Below, piece after piece: positions 56,219 to 64,000 of a DNA stretch of 64,000 bases (the first letter of the stretch is position 1; every line of letters starts with the position of its first letter). A program made the position numbers and the translations under genes. Under the pieces are notes generated by a model. It did not search any database and was not told the origin of the DNA. It saw nothing but the letters and a program-made list of their open reading frames with translations. The stretch comes from Rhodanobacter sp. DHB23. GTDB taxonomy: Bacteria; Pseudomonadota; Gammaproteobacteria; Xanthomonadales; Rhodanobacteraceae. The stretch is taken from NCBI RefSeq assembly GCF_014842975.1, contig NZ_JACYXK010000022.1, positions 54,773 through 118,772 on the forward strand, read 5' to 3'.

Positions 56219-57129
56219 GCCAGTTCCACGAACAGGTCTTCCAGCGTGGGTGTCTCGATGCGCAGCGTGGCGCCTTCGCGCGCGGCCAGCGCCTGCAGGC
56301 TCTGCGGGTCCGCGTCCTCCACCAGCAATTGCGCCTCGTCGTCCTTGAGCGTGGCCTTCAGCAGTCCGGCGACCACCGGTGCGTGGGGCCAGCCGCCATC
56401 GCGCACGAGCACGGCGCGGTGCAGGCGCTCCCGCAGCTCGGCCAGCGGGCGGGTGAACTGGATCGCGCCGTCGCGCAGCAGGGTGATGTCGGCGTCGGCG
56501 CGCTCGAGGTCGGCGGTGATGTGGGTGGAGAAGATCACCGTCTTGCCCGGCGCCTTCATCAGCGCCAGCAGTTCGGCCATGAAGGCGCGGCGCGCCTGCG
56601 GGTCGAGGCTGGCCACCGGCTCGTCCAGCACCAGCAGGTCGGGCCCGGGCGCGATGGCGCGCACGATGGCCAGCTTCTGCCGCTGGCCCTGCGACAGCTC
56701 GCCGATCTTCTGCTTCGGGTCGAGCTCCCAGTCGCCGAGCAGGCGGGCGGCCAGCGCGTGGTTCCAGCGCGCGTAGAACGCGGCGGTGAAGTCGAGGTAG
56801 GCGCGCACCTTCATCCACGGGAACAGGTCGAAGGTCTGCGGTACGAAGCCGATGCGGTGCATGCGCTCGCCGCCGGGCTCGATCATCGCCTCGCCGAACA
56901 GCTCCACCGTGCCGGCGTCGATGGGCGAGAGGCCGAGCAGGCAGCGCAGCAGGGTGGTCTTGCCCGCGCCGTTGCGGCCGAGCAGGCCGATCACGCGGCC
57001 GGACGGTACTTCCCAGTCGATGCCGCGCAGCACTTCCCGCTGTTTGAAGGATTTGCGCAGCCCAGCCACGCGCAGCACGGGCCCGGTCCGCCCGTCGGCG
57101 AAAGGCGGCAGGGTGATGAGGGTGGACAT
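56215..57129 (-). CDS. ABC transporter ATP-binding protein
   Basis: A 304-residue nucleotide-binding subunit. Walker A is GRNGAGKTT, the Q-loop FVPQTFDLF, signature LSQGQRQ, Walker B LLVLDEP and the switch His in STHIT. The fused C-terminal region (about 225–304) is like the extra domain of YtrB/CcmA-type exporters. It is coupled to the membrane protein that follows. Export of a peptide or an envelope component is typical for such two-gene units, but nothing here sets the substrate. It is divergent from the SDR gene. Confidence 0.9.
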   Translation of the reverse strand: MSTLITLPPFADGRTGPVLRVAGLRKSFKQREVLRGIDWEVPSGRVIGLLGRNGAGKTTLLRCLLGLSPIDAGTVELFGEAMIEPGGERMHRIGFVPQTFDLFPWMKVRAYLDFTAAFYARWNHALAARLLGDWELDPKQKIGELSQGQRQKLAIVRAIAPGPDLLVLDEPVASLDPQARRAFMAELLALMKAPGKTVIFSTHITADLERADADITLLRDGAIQFTRPLAELRERLHRAVLVRDGGWPHAPVVAGLLKATLKDDEAQLLVEDADPQSLQALAAREGATLRIETPTLEDLFVELA

Positions 57130-57247
57130 CCTTGCGCAAGCTCCCCGTTGGCGTAGCGGCTAATGTGCCGTCGCATGGCGGGGCCGTCCAGTGGACGCGG
57201 TGCCGGACGCGATATCCTGCCGGGATTCCAGCCATCCTGATTCCGCC

Positions 57248-58066
57248 ATGAGCAACCTCTCCGGCAAGACCCTGTTCATCACCGGCGCCTCGCGCGGCAT
57301 CGGCCTGGCGATCGCGCTGCGCGCCGCGCGTGATGGGGCCAACGTCGTGATCGCCGCCAAGAGCGGCGTGCCGAACCCCAGGTTGCCCGGCACCATCCAC
57401 ACCGCCGCCGCCGCGGTCGAGCAAGCCGGTGGCCGCGCGTTGGCGATCCAGTGCGATATCCGCGAGGAGGCCGAGGTGCGCGCTGCGGCGGCGCAGGCGG
57501 CCGAGCGTTTCGGCGGCATCGACATCGTGGTGAACAACGCCAGCGCGATCTGGCTGGCCGGCGTGGAAGGCACGCCGATGAAGCGCTTCGACCTGATGCA
57601 CCAGGTCAACACGCGCGGCACCTTCCTCGTCACGCAGGTCTGCCTGCCGTACCTGGAGAAGGCCGCGAACCCGCACGTGCTGATGCTGGCGCCGCCGCCC
57701 ACGCTGGAGCCGAAATGGTTCGCGCCGCACACCGCCTACACCATCGCCAAGATGGGCATGAGCCTGTGCGTGCTGGGCATGAGCGCGGAACTGGCGCCGA
57801 TGGGCATCGCGGTGAACGCGCTGTGGCCGCGCACGGTGATCGCTACCGCGGCCATCGCGATGATAGACGGCGTGAAGCCCGAACACTGCCGTACGCCGGA
57901 AATCGTCGCCGATGCCGCGCACAACATCCTGGTCCGCCCTGCGCGTGATTACACCGGCCAGTTCGCCATCGACGAAGCCGTGTTGCGCGAGGGCGGGATG
58001 ACCGATTTCGACCGTTACGCGGTGCAGCCGGGCCAGCCGCTTTTGCCTGATCTCTTCCTCGGCTGA
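57248..58066 (+). CDS. SDR-family oxidoreductase (HSDL2-like)
   Basis: A 272-residue short-chain dehydrogenase. TLFITGASRGIGLAIALRAA is the NAD(P)-binding loop, IVVNNASAIWLAGVE the NNAG-equivalent and YTIAKMGMS the YxxxK active site. The insertion KSGVPNPRLPGTIHTAAAAV after the second strand is typical of HSDL2-like proteins, possibly acting on fatty acyl substrates. The start at 57248 is at the family N terminus. It is followed after 15 bp by the LON-domain gene, probably in one transcript. Confidence 0.9.
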   Translation: MSNLSGKTLFITGASRGIGLAIALRAARDGANVVIAAKSGVPNPRLPGTIHTAAAAVEQAGGRALAIQCDIREEAEVRAAAAQAAERFGGIDIVVNNASAIWLAGVEGTPMKRFDLMHQVNTRGTFLVTQVCLPYLEKAANPHVLMLAPPPTLEPKWFAPHTAYTIAKMGMSLCVLGMSAELAPMGIAVNALWPRTVIATAAIAMIDGVKPEHCRTPEIVADAAHNILVRPARDYTGQFAIDEAVLREGGMTDFDRYAVQPGQPLLPDLFLG

Positions 58067-58081
58067 GCTCCCGCATCACGC

Positions 58082-58684
58082 ATGGCTGGCCGATCATCCC
58101 GTACCGAGTTGCCGCTGTTCCCGCTGTCCACCGTGCTGTATCCCGGCGGGCGGCTGGAGCTGCGCGTCTTCGAGCCGCGTTATCTGGACCTGGTGCGCGA
58201 ATGCTCGCGCGACGACCACGGCTTCGGCGTCTGCCTGATCCTCGCGGGGCGGGAAACCGGCGAGCCTGCCCTGCCTGCGGCGGTGGGTACGCTGGCGCGC
58301 ATCGTGGATTTCCATTACGGCGCCGACGGCCTGCTCGGCATCGTGGCGGAGGGCGGGCAGCGCTTCCGGGTGCGGCGCACGCGGGCGCGCTCGGATGGCC
58401 AATTGCACGGCGAGGTGGAATGGTGGCCGGAAGAGGCGCCTGCATCGGTGCCGGTGGAACTGGCTCTGCTGCAGACGATTGCCGAGCGACTGGTCGATGC
58501 GATGGCGCCGCAGTGGAAGCAGGCGCCGCGCGCGTGCTACGACGACGCACGCTGGCTGGGCTTCCGCCTGGCCGAGCTGCTGCCACTGGGCGGCGGCGAA
58601 CGCCAGCGGCTGCTGGAACTGACTGACCCGCTGCAGCGCCTGGCTGAACTGCGCGACATCCTGCCGCGATTCCAGAAGGCATGA
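58082..58684 (+). CDS. LON substrate-binding domain protein
   Basis: A 200-residue protein equal to the N-terminal domain of Lon protease without ATPase or protease parts. ELPLFPLSTVLYPGGRLELR and VFEPRYLDLVRECSRDD open it; GQRFRVRRTRARSDGQLHGEV is the second typical block. Free-standing LON-domain proteins are common in proteobacteria; their function is not known, though a role in protein quality control is often assumed. It is 15 bp after the SDR gene. Confidence 0.9.
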   Translation: MAGRSSRTELPLFPLSTVLYPGGRLELRVFEPRYLDLVRECSRDDHGFGVCLILAGRETGEPALPAAVGTLARIVDFHYGADGLLGIVAEGGQRFRVRRTRARSDGQLHGEVEWWPEEAPASVPVELALLQTIAERLVDAMAPQWKQAPRACYDDARWLGFRLAELLPLGGGERQRLLELTDPLQRLAELRDILPRFQKA

Positions 58685-58764
58685 CCCGGAGCGCACGGGC
58701 GGCGCCCGATGCATGGGCACCGGGCTGGCGTGGATAATGGAAGCTCCGCCCTGGAGTGCCCCAC

Positions 58765-59997
58765 ATGCCGCAACACGACTCGCCCCAATCCCTGATCGAC
58801 CTCGGCAAGCGCTACTGGCTGCCGGTGTACAAGCCGCGCGACGTGGTGCTCGACCACGGCAAGGGCGCGCGCGTGTGGGATGCCGAAGGGCGCGACTTCA
58901 TCGACCTTGGCGCCGGCATCGCGGTGAACGCGCTGGGCCATGGCGAACCCGACCTGCTCGTCGCGCTCACCACGCAGGCCGGCAAGCTGTGGCACGCCAG
59001 CAACGTGTTCTGGACCGAGCCGCCGTTGCGCCTGGCCGAGGAACTGGTACAGGCCAGCGGCTTCGCCGAGCGCGTGTTCCTGTGCAACTCCGGCGCCGAG
59101 GCGAACGAGGCGGCGATCAAGCTGGTGCGCAAATGGGCGGCCGCGCAGGGGCGCGCGCCGGAGCGGCGTGTCATCGTCACCTTCAAGGGTTCGTTCCACG
59201 GCCGTACCCTGGCCACGGTCACCGCCACCGCGCAGCCCAAGTACCAGGAAGGCTACGAGCCGTTGCCGGGCGGTTTCCGCTACCTCGACTTCAATGACGC
59301 CGCCGCGCTGGAGGCCGCCTTTGCCGCCGGCGACGTGGCTGCGGTGATGCTGGAGCCGGTGCAGGGCGAAGGCGGCGTGGTGCCGGCCGCGCCGGGTTTC
59401 CTCCAGCGCGTGCGCGAGCTGTGCGATGCGCACGGTGCGTTGCTGGTGCTGGACGAGATCCAGTGCGGCATGGGCCGCACCGGCGCGCTGTTCGCACACA
59501 CGCACGATCATGTGCAGCCGGACATCGTGACCCTGGCCAAGGCGCTGGGCTGCGGCTTCCCGATCGGTGCGATGCTGGCCGGCGCGAAGGTGGCCGAGGT
59601 GATGCAGTACGGCGCGCACGGCACCACCTTCGGCGGCAATCCGATGGCTGCCGCGGTGGCGCGCGTGGCATTGCGCAAGCTGGGCTCGACCGAGGTGCTG
59701 GCGAACGTGGCGCGCCAGGCGGATGCGCTGCGCGCCGGCCTGGCGCGGATCAACGGCGAACTGCAGCTGTTCGACGAAGTGCGCGGCCGTGGCCTGATGA
59801 TCGGCGCGGTGTTGAATGCGGCGAACAAGGGCAAGGCCGGCGAGATCCTCGACCACGCTGCCGCGCATGGCCTGCTGCTGCTGCAGGCCGGTCCGGACGT
59901 GCTGCGCTTCGTGCCGCCGCTGACGATCAGCGACGAGGAGCTGGCCGAAGGCTTGCAGCGGTTGCGGCGGGCCTTGATCGCATACGCCGGGATATGA
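58765..59997 (+). CDS. argD: Acetylornithine/succinylornithine-type aminotransferase
   Basis: A 410-residue class-III PLP enzyme. FLCNSGAEANEAAIKLVRKW, VTFKGSFHGRTLATVTATAQ, LEPVQGEGGVVPA, LVLDEIQCGMGRTG and LAKALGCGFPIGAMLAG (catalytic Lys) are clear and most like ArgD/AstC. It would act in arginine synthesis or breakdown, and the two roles cannot be separated here because no arg or ast gene is near. The start at 58765 has GGAG upstream. Its stop overlaps the HIT gene start (ATGA). Confidence 0.87.
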   Translation: MPQHDSPQSLIDLGKRYWLPVYKPRDVVLDHGKGARVWDAEGRDFIDLGAGIAVNALGHGEPDLLVALTTQAGKLWHASNVFWTEPPLRLAEELVQASGFAERVFLCNSGAEANEAAIKLVRKWAAAQGRAPERRVIVTFKGSFHGRTLATVTATAQPKYQEGYEPLPGGFRYLDFNDAAALEAAFAAGDVAAVMLEPVQGEGGVVPAAPGFLQRVRELCDAHGALLVLDEIQCGMGRTGALFAHTHDHVQPDIVTLAKALGCGFPIGAMLAGAKVAEVMQYGAHGTTFGGNPMAAAVARVALRKLGSTEVLANVARQADALRAGLARINGELQLFDEVRGRGLMIGAVLNAANKGKAGEILDHAAAHGLLLLQAGPDVLRFVPPLTISDEELAEGLQRLRRALIAYAGI

Positions 59998-60422
59998 GTT
60001 CCGCCGACTGCCCGTTCTGCGCGATCGTTCGTGGCGAGCTGCCGGCAAGCGTGATCCTGGACGAGGGCGGGATATTGGCTTTCATGGACCTGCGCCAAGC
60101 CGTTCCGGGGCACGTCCTGGTGATTCCGCGCCGGCACGTCGTGGACATCTATGGGCTCGAAACCGAAGAGGCGGCGACGGTGATGCGGGCCGCGTTGCGC
60201 ATCGCGCATGCGCTGCGTGCGGAATACGATCCGCCGGGCTTGAATCTGTGGCAGTCCAATGGCGAAGCCGGCGGTCAGGAAGTGATGCACTTCCATCTGC
60301 ACTTGCATCCGCGCCAGGCCGGCGATGGCTTGCTCGGGCTCTATCCGCACGGCCCACCGCAGCCCGGTGAGGCGGTGCAGCGAGAAGCGATGGCCCTGGC
60401 TTTGCGTAAGCATCTGGCCTGA
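59994..60422 (+). CDS. HIT-family nucleotide hydrolase
   Basis: A 142-residue histidine-triad protein. CPFCAIVRGELPASVILDE carries the zinc-type CxxC, PGHVLVIPRRHVVDIYGL is the core, and HFHLHLHPR is the triad. Such proteins (HinT, Fhit-like) cleave nucleoside phosphoramidates or dinucleotides. The ATG overlaps the aminotransferase stop by 4 bp, so they are coupled. The cellular role is not defined. Confidence 0.92.
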   Translation: MSSADCPFCAIVRGELPASVILDEGGILAFMDLRQAVPGHVLVIPRRHVVDIYGLETEEAATVMRAALRIAHALRAEYDPPGLNLWQSNGEAGGQEVMHFHLHLHPRQAGDGLLGLYPHGPPQPGEAVQREAMALALRKHLA

Positions 60423-60522
60423 CCGGGTTGCCGGTGGCTGGCCGCATGACATGGTGATCGCGCTGCATTGCCTGGGCTCGACCGAGCTGTTTCGATCTTT
60501 TGCAACGATGAGATGAGTCCCC

Positions 60523-60942
60523 ATGAAATACCTGCACACCATGGTTCGCGTACGTGACATCGATGCCTCGCTGCGCTTCTACTGTGAAGGTCTGGGACTG
60601 CGCGAAGTGCGCCGCATGGAAAACGCCCAGGGCAAGTTCACCCTGGTCTTCCTTGCCGCGCGGGACAGCCCCGAGGCGGAAATCGAGCTGACCTGGAACT
60701 GGGGCTCCACCGAGGATTACGGCAGCGCGCGCAACTTCGGCCACCTCGCGTTCCGCGTGGAGGACATCTACGCCACCTGCCAGCGCCTGCTGGACATGGG
60801 TTACACCATCCATCGGCCACCGCGCGACGGCCACATGGCCTTCGTGCGCTCGCCGGACCTGATCTCCGTCGAACTGCTGCAGGACGGTCACCTGCCGCCG
60901 CAGGAACCGTGGGCATCGATGCCGAACACCGGCAGTTGGTGA
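60523..60942 (+). CDS. gloA: Lactoylglutathione lyase (glyoxalase I)
   Basis: A 139-residue metal-dependent enzyme that isomerises the methylglyoxal–glutathione adduct. [34 protein letters not shown] and [18 protein letters not shown] are family motifs; ligands His5, Glu55/56, His74-region and a late Glu (SVELLQ) can be placed. The length fits Ni-type bacterial GloA. It stands alone 100 bp after the HIT gene, facing hemL. Confidence 0.93.
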   Translation: MKYLHTMVRVRDIDASLRFYCEGLGLREVRRMENAQGKFTLVFLAARDSPEAEIELTWNWGSTEDYGSARNFGHLAFRVEDIYATCQRLLDMGYTIHRPPRDGHMAFVRSPDLISVELLQDGHLPPQEPWASMPNTGSW

Positions 60943-60951
60943 GGAATTTTT

Positions 60952-60977
60952 CGCGTCGCCCTTGAACGGGCGACGCG
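60952..60977. terminator. Stem-loop between gloA and hemL
   Basis: CGCGTCGCCC pairs with GGGCGACGCG around a short loop between convergent genes. T-runs lie on the wrong side for either strand, so it is not a textbook terminator, but the position suggests it ends transcription. Confidence 0.55.
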
Positions 60978-60981
60978 TGTC

Positions 60982-62265
<1,284 letters not shown>

Positions 62266-62280
62266 CGGGTCGGTTCTCGA

Positions 62281-62907
62281 TCAATCGAATGGATAGAGGC
62301 GGGCGAAGCGTTGCGCGGTGGCGCGCACGTCGGCTGCGGCGAACACCGACGAGATCACGGCGAGGAAATCGGCACCGGCTTCGACCAGCGAGGGCGCATT
62401 GTCCGGCGTGATGCCGCCGATCGCCACCCGCGGCACGCCCAGCGCGGCGCTCTGTCGCAGCAGGTCAGGCGAAGCGCGCACCGCATGCGGCTTGGTGGGT
62501 GAAGGGAAGAAGGCGCCGAAGGCCACGTAGTCCGCGCCAGCCGTCGCGGCGGCACGGGCGAGTTCCAGCGAGTCGTAGCACGACACGCCGATGATCGCGC
62601 CGTTGCCGAGCGCGGCACGCGCGGCCGCGACATCGCCATCGTCGCGCCCCAGGTGCACGCCACCGGCGCCGATGGCGGCGGCGAGCGCAACGTCATCGTT
62701 GATGATCAGCGGCACGGCATGCGCATCGCACAATTGCTTGAGCGCGGCGGCTTCGGCGTGGCGCCGTGCCGCATCGGAGGTCTTGTCGCGGTATTGCAGC
62801 AGGCGCACGCCACCGGCCAGTGCTTGCGCGACGACATCCGGCAGGTCGGCGCGCGGGCCATCGGTGATCGCGTACAGGCCGCGGGCGGGGAATCGGGGTT
62901 GGGGCAT
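62281..62907 (-). CDS. thiE: Thiamine-phosphate synthase
   Basis: A 208-residue TIM-barrel enzyme that joins HMP-PP and the thiazole phosphate. [69 protein letters not shown] and [19 protein letters not shown] are the ThiE blocks. The start at 62907 is at the family N terminus. No THI element is seen in the 72-bp spacer, unlike thiC. It forms an operon with hemL and is divergent from rubredoxin. Confidence 0.95.
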   Translation of the reverse strand: MPQPRFPARGLYAITDGPRADLPDVVAQALAGGVRLLQYRDKTSDAARRHAEAAALKQLCDAHAVPLIINDDVALAAAIGAGGVHLGRDDGDVAAARAALGNGAIIGVSCYDSLELARAAATAGADYVAFGAFFPSPTKPHAVRASPDLLRQSAALGVPRVAIGGITPDNAPSLVEAGADFLAVISSVFAAADVRATAQRFARLYPFD

Positions 62908-62979
62908 GGTGCGAAGCTTCCGCAACGGCAGGCGAGTTGCGAGAATGCACCATTCACCCTCGAACAAAGAAGCCCGACG

Positions 62980-63177
62980 ATGAGCGACAGTGCAAGCCAG
63001 ATCCCCGGTCAGCGCAAGTGGATGTGCGTGGTCTGCGGTTACATCTACGATGAGGCGCTGGGCGTGCCGGAAGAAGGCATCGAACCCGGTACGCGCTGGG
63101 AAGACGTGCCCGAGACTTGGACTTGCCCGGACTGCGGTGCCACCAAGAGCGACTTCGAGATGATCGAGGTCGATTAA
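62980..63177 (+). CDS. Rubredoxin
   Basis: A 65-residue single-iron electron carrier. Its two metal knuckles are [13 protein letters not shown] and [13 protein letters not shown], four cysteines in all, with the linker [17 protein letters not shown] in between. Rubredoxins pass electrons to alkane hydroxylases, superoxide or other oxidoreductases; none of these is near. It is divergent from thiE. Confidence 0.96.
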   Translation: MSDSASQIPGQRKWMCVVCGYIYDEALGVPEEGIEPGTRWEDVPETWTCPDCGATKSDFEMIEVD

Positions 63178-63296
63178 TCGCCGATTCCCGTCAGCAGGCG
63201 GCCCGATTTCGCCATCTCGCCGCCTGCGAACGGGCCCGCCGATCCGCTGAGATGCTTCCACGCGCAAGCCACGCGCGATTCGCCGGAAGCACCACC

Positions 63297-63488
63297 ATGC
63301 AGCAGTTCATCCCGTTTGAAGACGAGTGGGACATGCTCGATGCGATTTGCATGGAAGCATTGATCCCCTACCGCGTCGGCCTCGTCGTCGCTCAGTCCAC
63401 CGACCCCATTTCGCCCCCGATCGCCAGCGTGTCGCCGTCGCGCACGCCGATCCGCCTGGCCGTGCCCGCCGGCAGCTCCAGCACGTAA
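63297..63488 (+). CDS. Possible small protein overlapping DUF192 gene
   Basis: A 63-codon frame beginning MQQFIPFEDEWDMLDAICME, which looks protein-like and which I recall, without proof, from short hypothetical proteins near rubredoxin in relatives. A GGAAG site lies upstream. The last third runs antisense to the DUF192 gene and becomes low-complexity, so the gene may be frayed at its end or not real. The rest of 63178–63391 shows no other feature. Confidence 0.35.
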   Translation: MQQFIPFEDEWDMLDAICMEALIPYRVGLVVAQSTDPISPPIASVSPSRTPIRLAVPAGSSST

Positions 63489-63847
63489 CGCGCGGGCCCT
63501 GCGCTGGGGTAGATGGAGCAAGGATCAGCCTTGCATGGCGGTACACCCGGCTGCACCGACACCAGCTTGCGATCGGCATCGAAGTACAGGATGTCGAGCG
63601 GGATCAGCGTGTTCTTCATCCAGAACCCGCGCGGCGCCGTATCGGGAAACACGAACAGCATGCCGCGATCAGCGGCCAGCGACGTGCGCATCATCAGGCC
63701 GTGTTCGCGGGCGGCTGCATGGGTGGCCAGTTCCGCCGTGAAGCGTTGGTCGTGCAAGATTACGGTGATGGGTGCGGCATCGTGCGTTGGTGCGCAGGCG
63801 CTGCAACACAGGGCAAGCAACGAGATGGAGATCAGTGGTTTTGGCAT
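63392..63847 (-). CDS. DUF192-family lipoprotein
   Basis: A 151-residue protein with a lipobox (ISLLALCCSACAP) giving export and lipid attachment. The mature part has the DUF192 pattern: REHGLMMRTSLAADRGMLFV, FWMKNTLIPLDILYFD, VPPCKADPCSIYPS and the end YVLELPAGTARRIGVRDGD. The function of DUF192 is unknown. The start is at 63847. The remaining 153 bp to the window end show no gene. Confidence 0.9.
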   Translation of the reverse strand: MPKPLISISLLALCCSACAPTHDAAPITVILHDQRFTAELATHAAAREHGLMMRTSLAADRGMLFVFPDTAPRGFWMKNTLIPLDILYFDADRKLVSVQPGVPPCKADPCSIYPSAGPARYVLELPAGTARRIGVRDGDTLAIGGEMGSVD

Positions 63848-64000
63848 GGTGCGGCGCTTGCTGAGGTGCGATGGGCGGCGAGTGTATGTCCGTGCAGTGT
63901 CACTTTCGTGTTGGAAATTTTGCGCCGCCCCCTTCCCAGCGATGCATGGCGGCGCTATGATTCTCGCCCCTTCGACGAGTCGCCTTGCTTCGAAGGGTTC

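Noticed and set aside
63925..64000. Possible tRNA, because the window ends in GAAGGGTTC, like a T-loop
   Set aside because: No D-arm, anticodon arm or acceptor stem could be placed upstream; CCCTTCGA and TCGAAGGG only form a simple hairpin, and the sequence is cut by the window edge.

Overview
The window is about 64 kb of GC-rich chromosome. Protein families and gene order (dsbD–tlpA–aroQ, cutA beside groESL, glnE, lpxL/waaA/tolC/pcm, thiE–hemL with a rubredoxin, a PPi-type phosphofructokinase beside adk) point to a gammaproteobacterium of the Xanthomonadales, most likely Rhodanobacteraceae (Dyella, Rhodanobacter or Frateuria-like). This is inferred from family knowledge; no database search was possible. 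I saw no rRNA, tRNA, CRISPR array or complete insertion sequence.

Layout. 1–4.5 kb (minus strand): cutA, an EamA exporter, dsbD with a duplicated N-terminal domain, a TlpA-type thioredoxin and the 5' end of aroQ. 4.6–6.8 kb: groES–groEL behind a CIRCE operator. 6.9–10.2 kb: an unknown gene coupled to an HNH nuclease, then an LTA-synthase-like sulfatase. 10.5–18.5 kb: glnE, a large beta-propeller/GGDEF sensor, an ELM1-like protein, YceI and a small zinc-finger protein. 18.6–27.6 kb: envelope block (three glycosyltransferases, O-antigen ligase-like protein, polysaccharide deacetylase, lipid A acyltransferase, waaA, TolC), then pcm and a divergent TetR regulator. 29.2–31.4 kb: TPP riboswitch and thiC. 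31.5–36.8 kb: two copies of a MacB/FtsX-type permease pair with no ATPase. 36.9–45 kb: quinone-reductase-like enzyme, soluble pyrophosphatase, two Fe(II)/2-oxoglutarate oxygenases, prolyl oligopeptidase and a proton-pumping pyrophosphatase. 45.2–47.9 kb: a lipoprotein, a DUF2235 (Tle1-like) hydrolase and a small membrane protein that look like a toxin/immunity unit. 48–64 kb: mostly housekeeping genes (PEP mutase family, PPi-phosphofructokinase, adk, mpl, a glycosyltransferase, an ABC transporter, SDR, LON-domain protein, class-III aminotransferase, HIT, glyoxalase I, hemL, thiE, rubredoxin, DUF192).

Themes. Envelope synthesis and export form the largest block. Pyrophosphate handling recurs: soluble PPase, H+-PPase and PPi-phosphofructokinase lie within 13 kb. 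Thiamine synthesis appears as thiC, under a riboswitch, and thiE.

The most unusual signal is not a gene. At least six intergenic or gene-end sites carry short palindromes whose arms differ from site to site while the loop is kept as TCCN on one strand, hence NGGA on the other. Read on the GGA strand, most fit the CANGGATG hairpin bound by the translational regulator CsrA/RsmA. They could be a dispersed set of RsmA-binding or decoy hairpins, or a REP-like mobile repeat that happens to have this loop.
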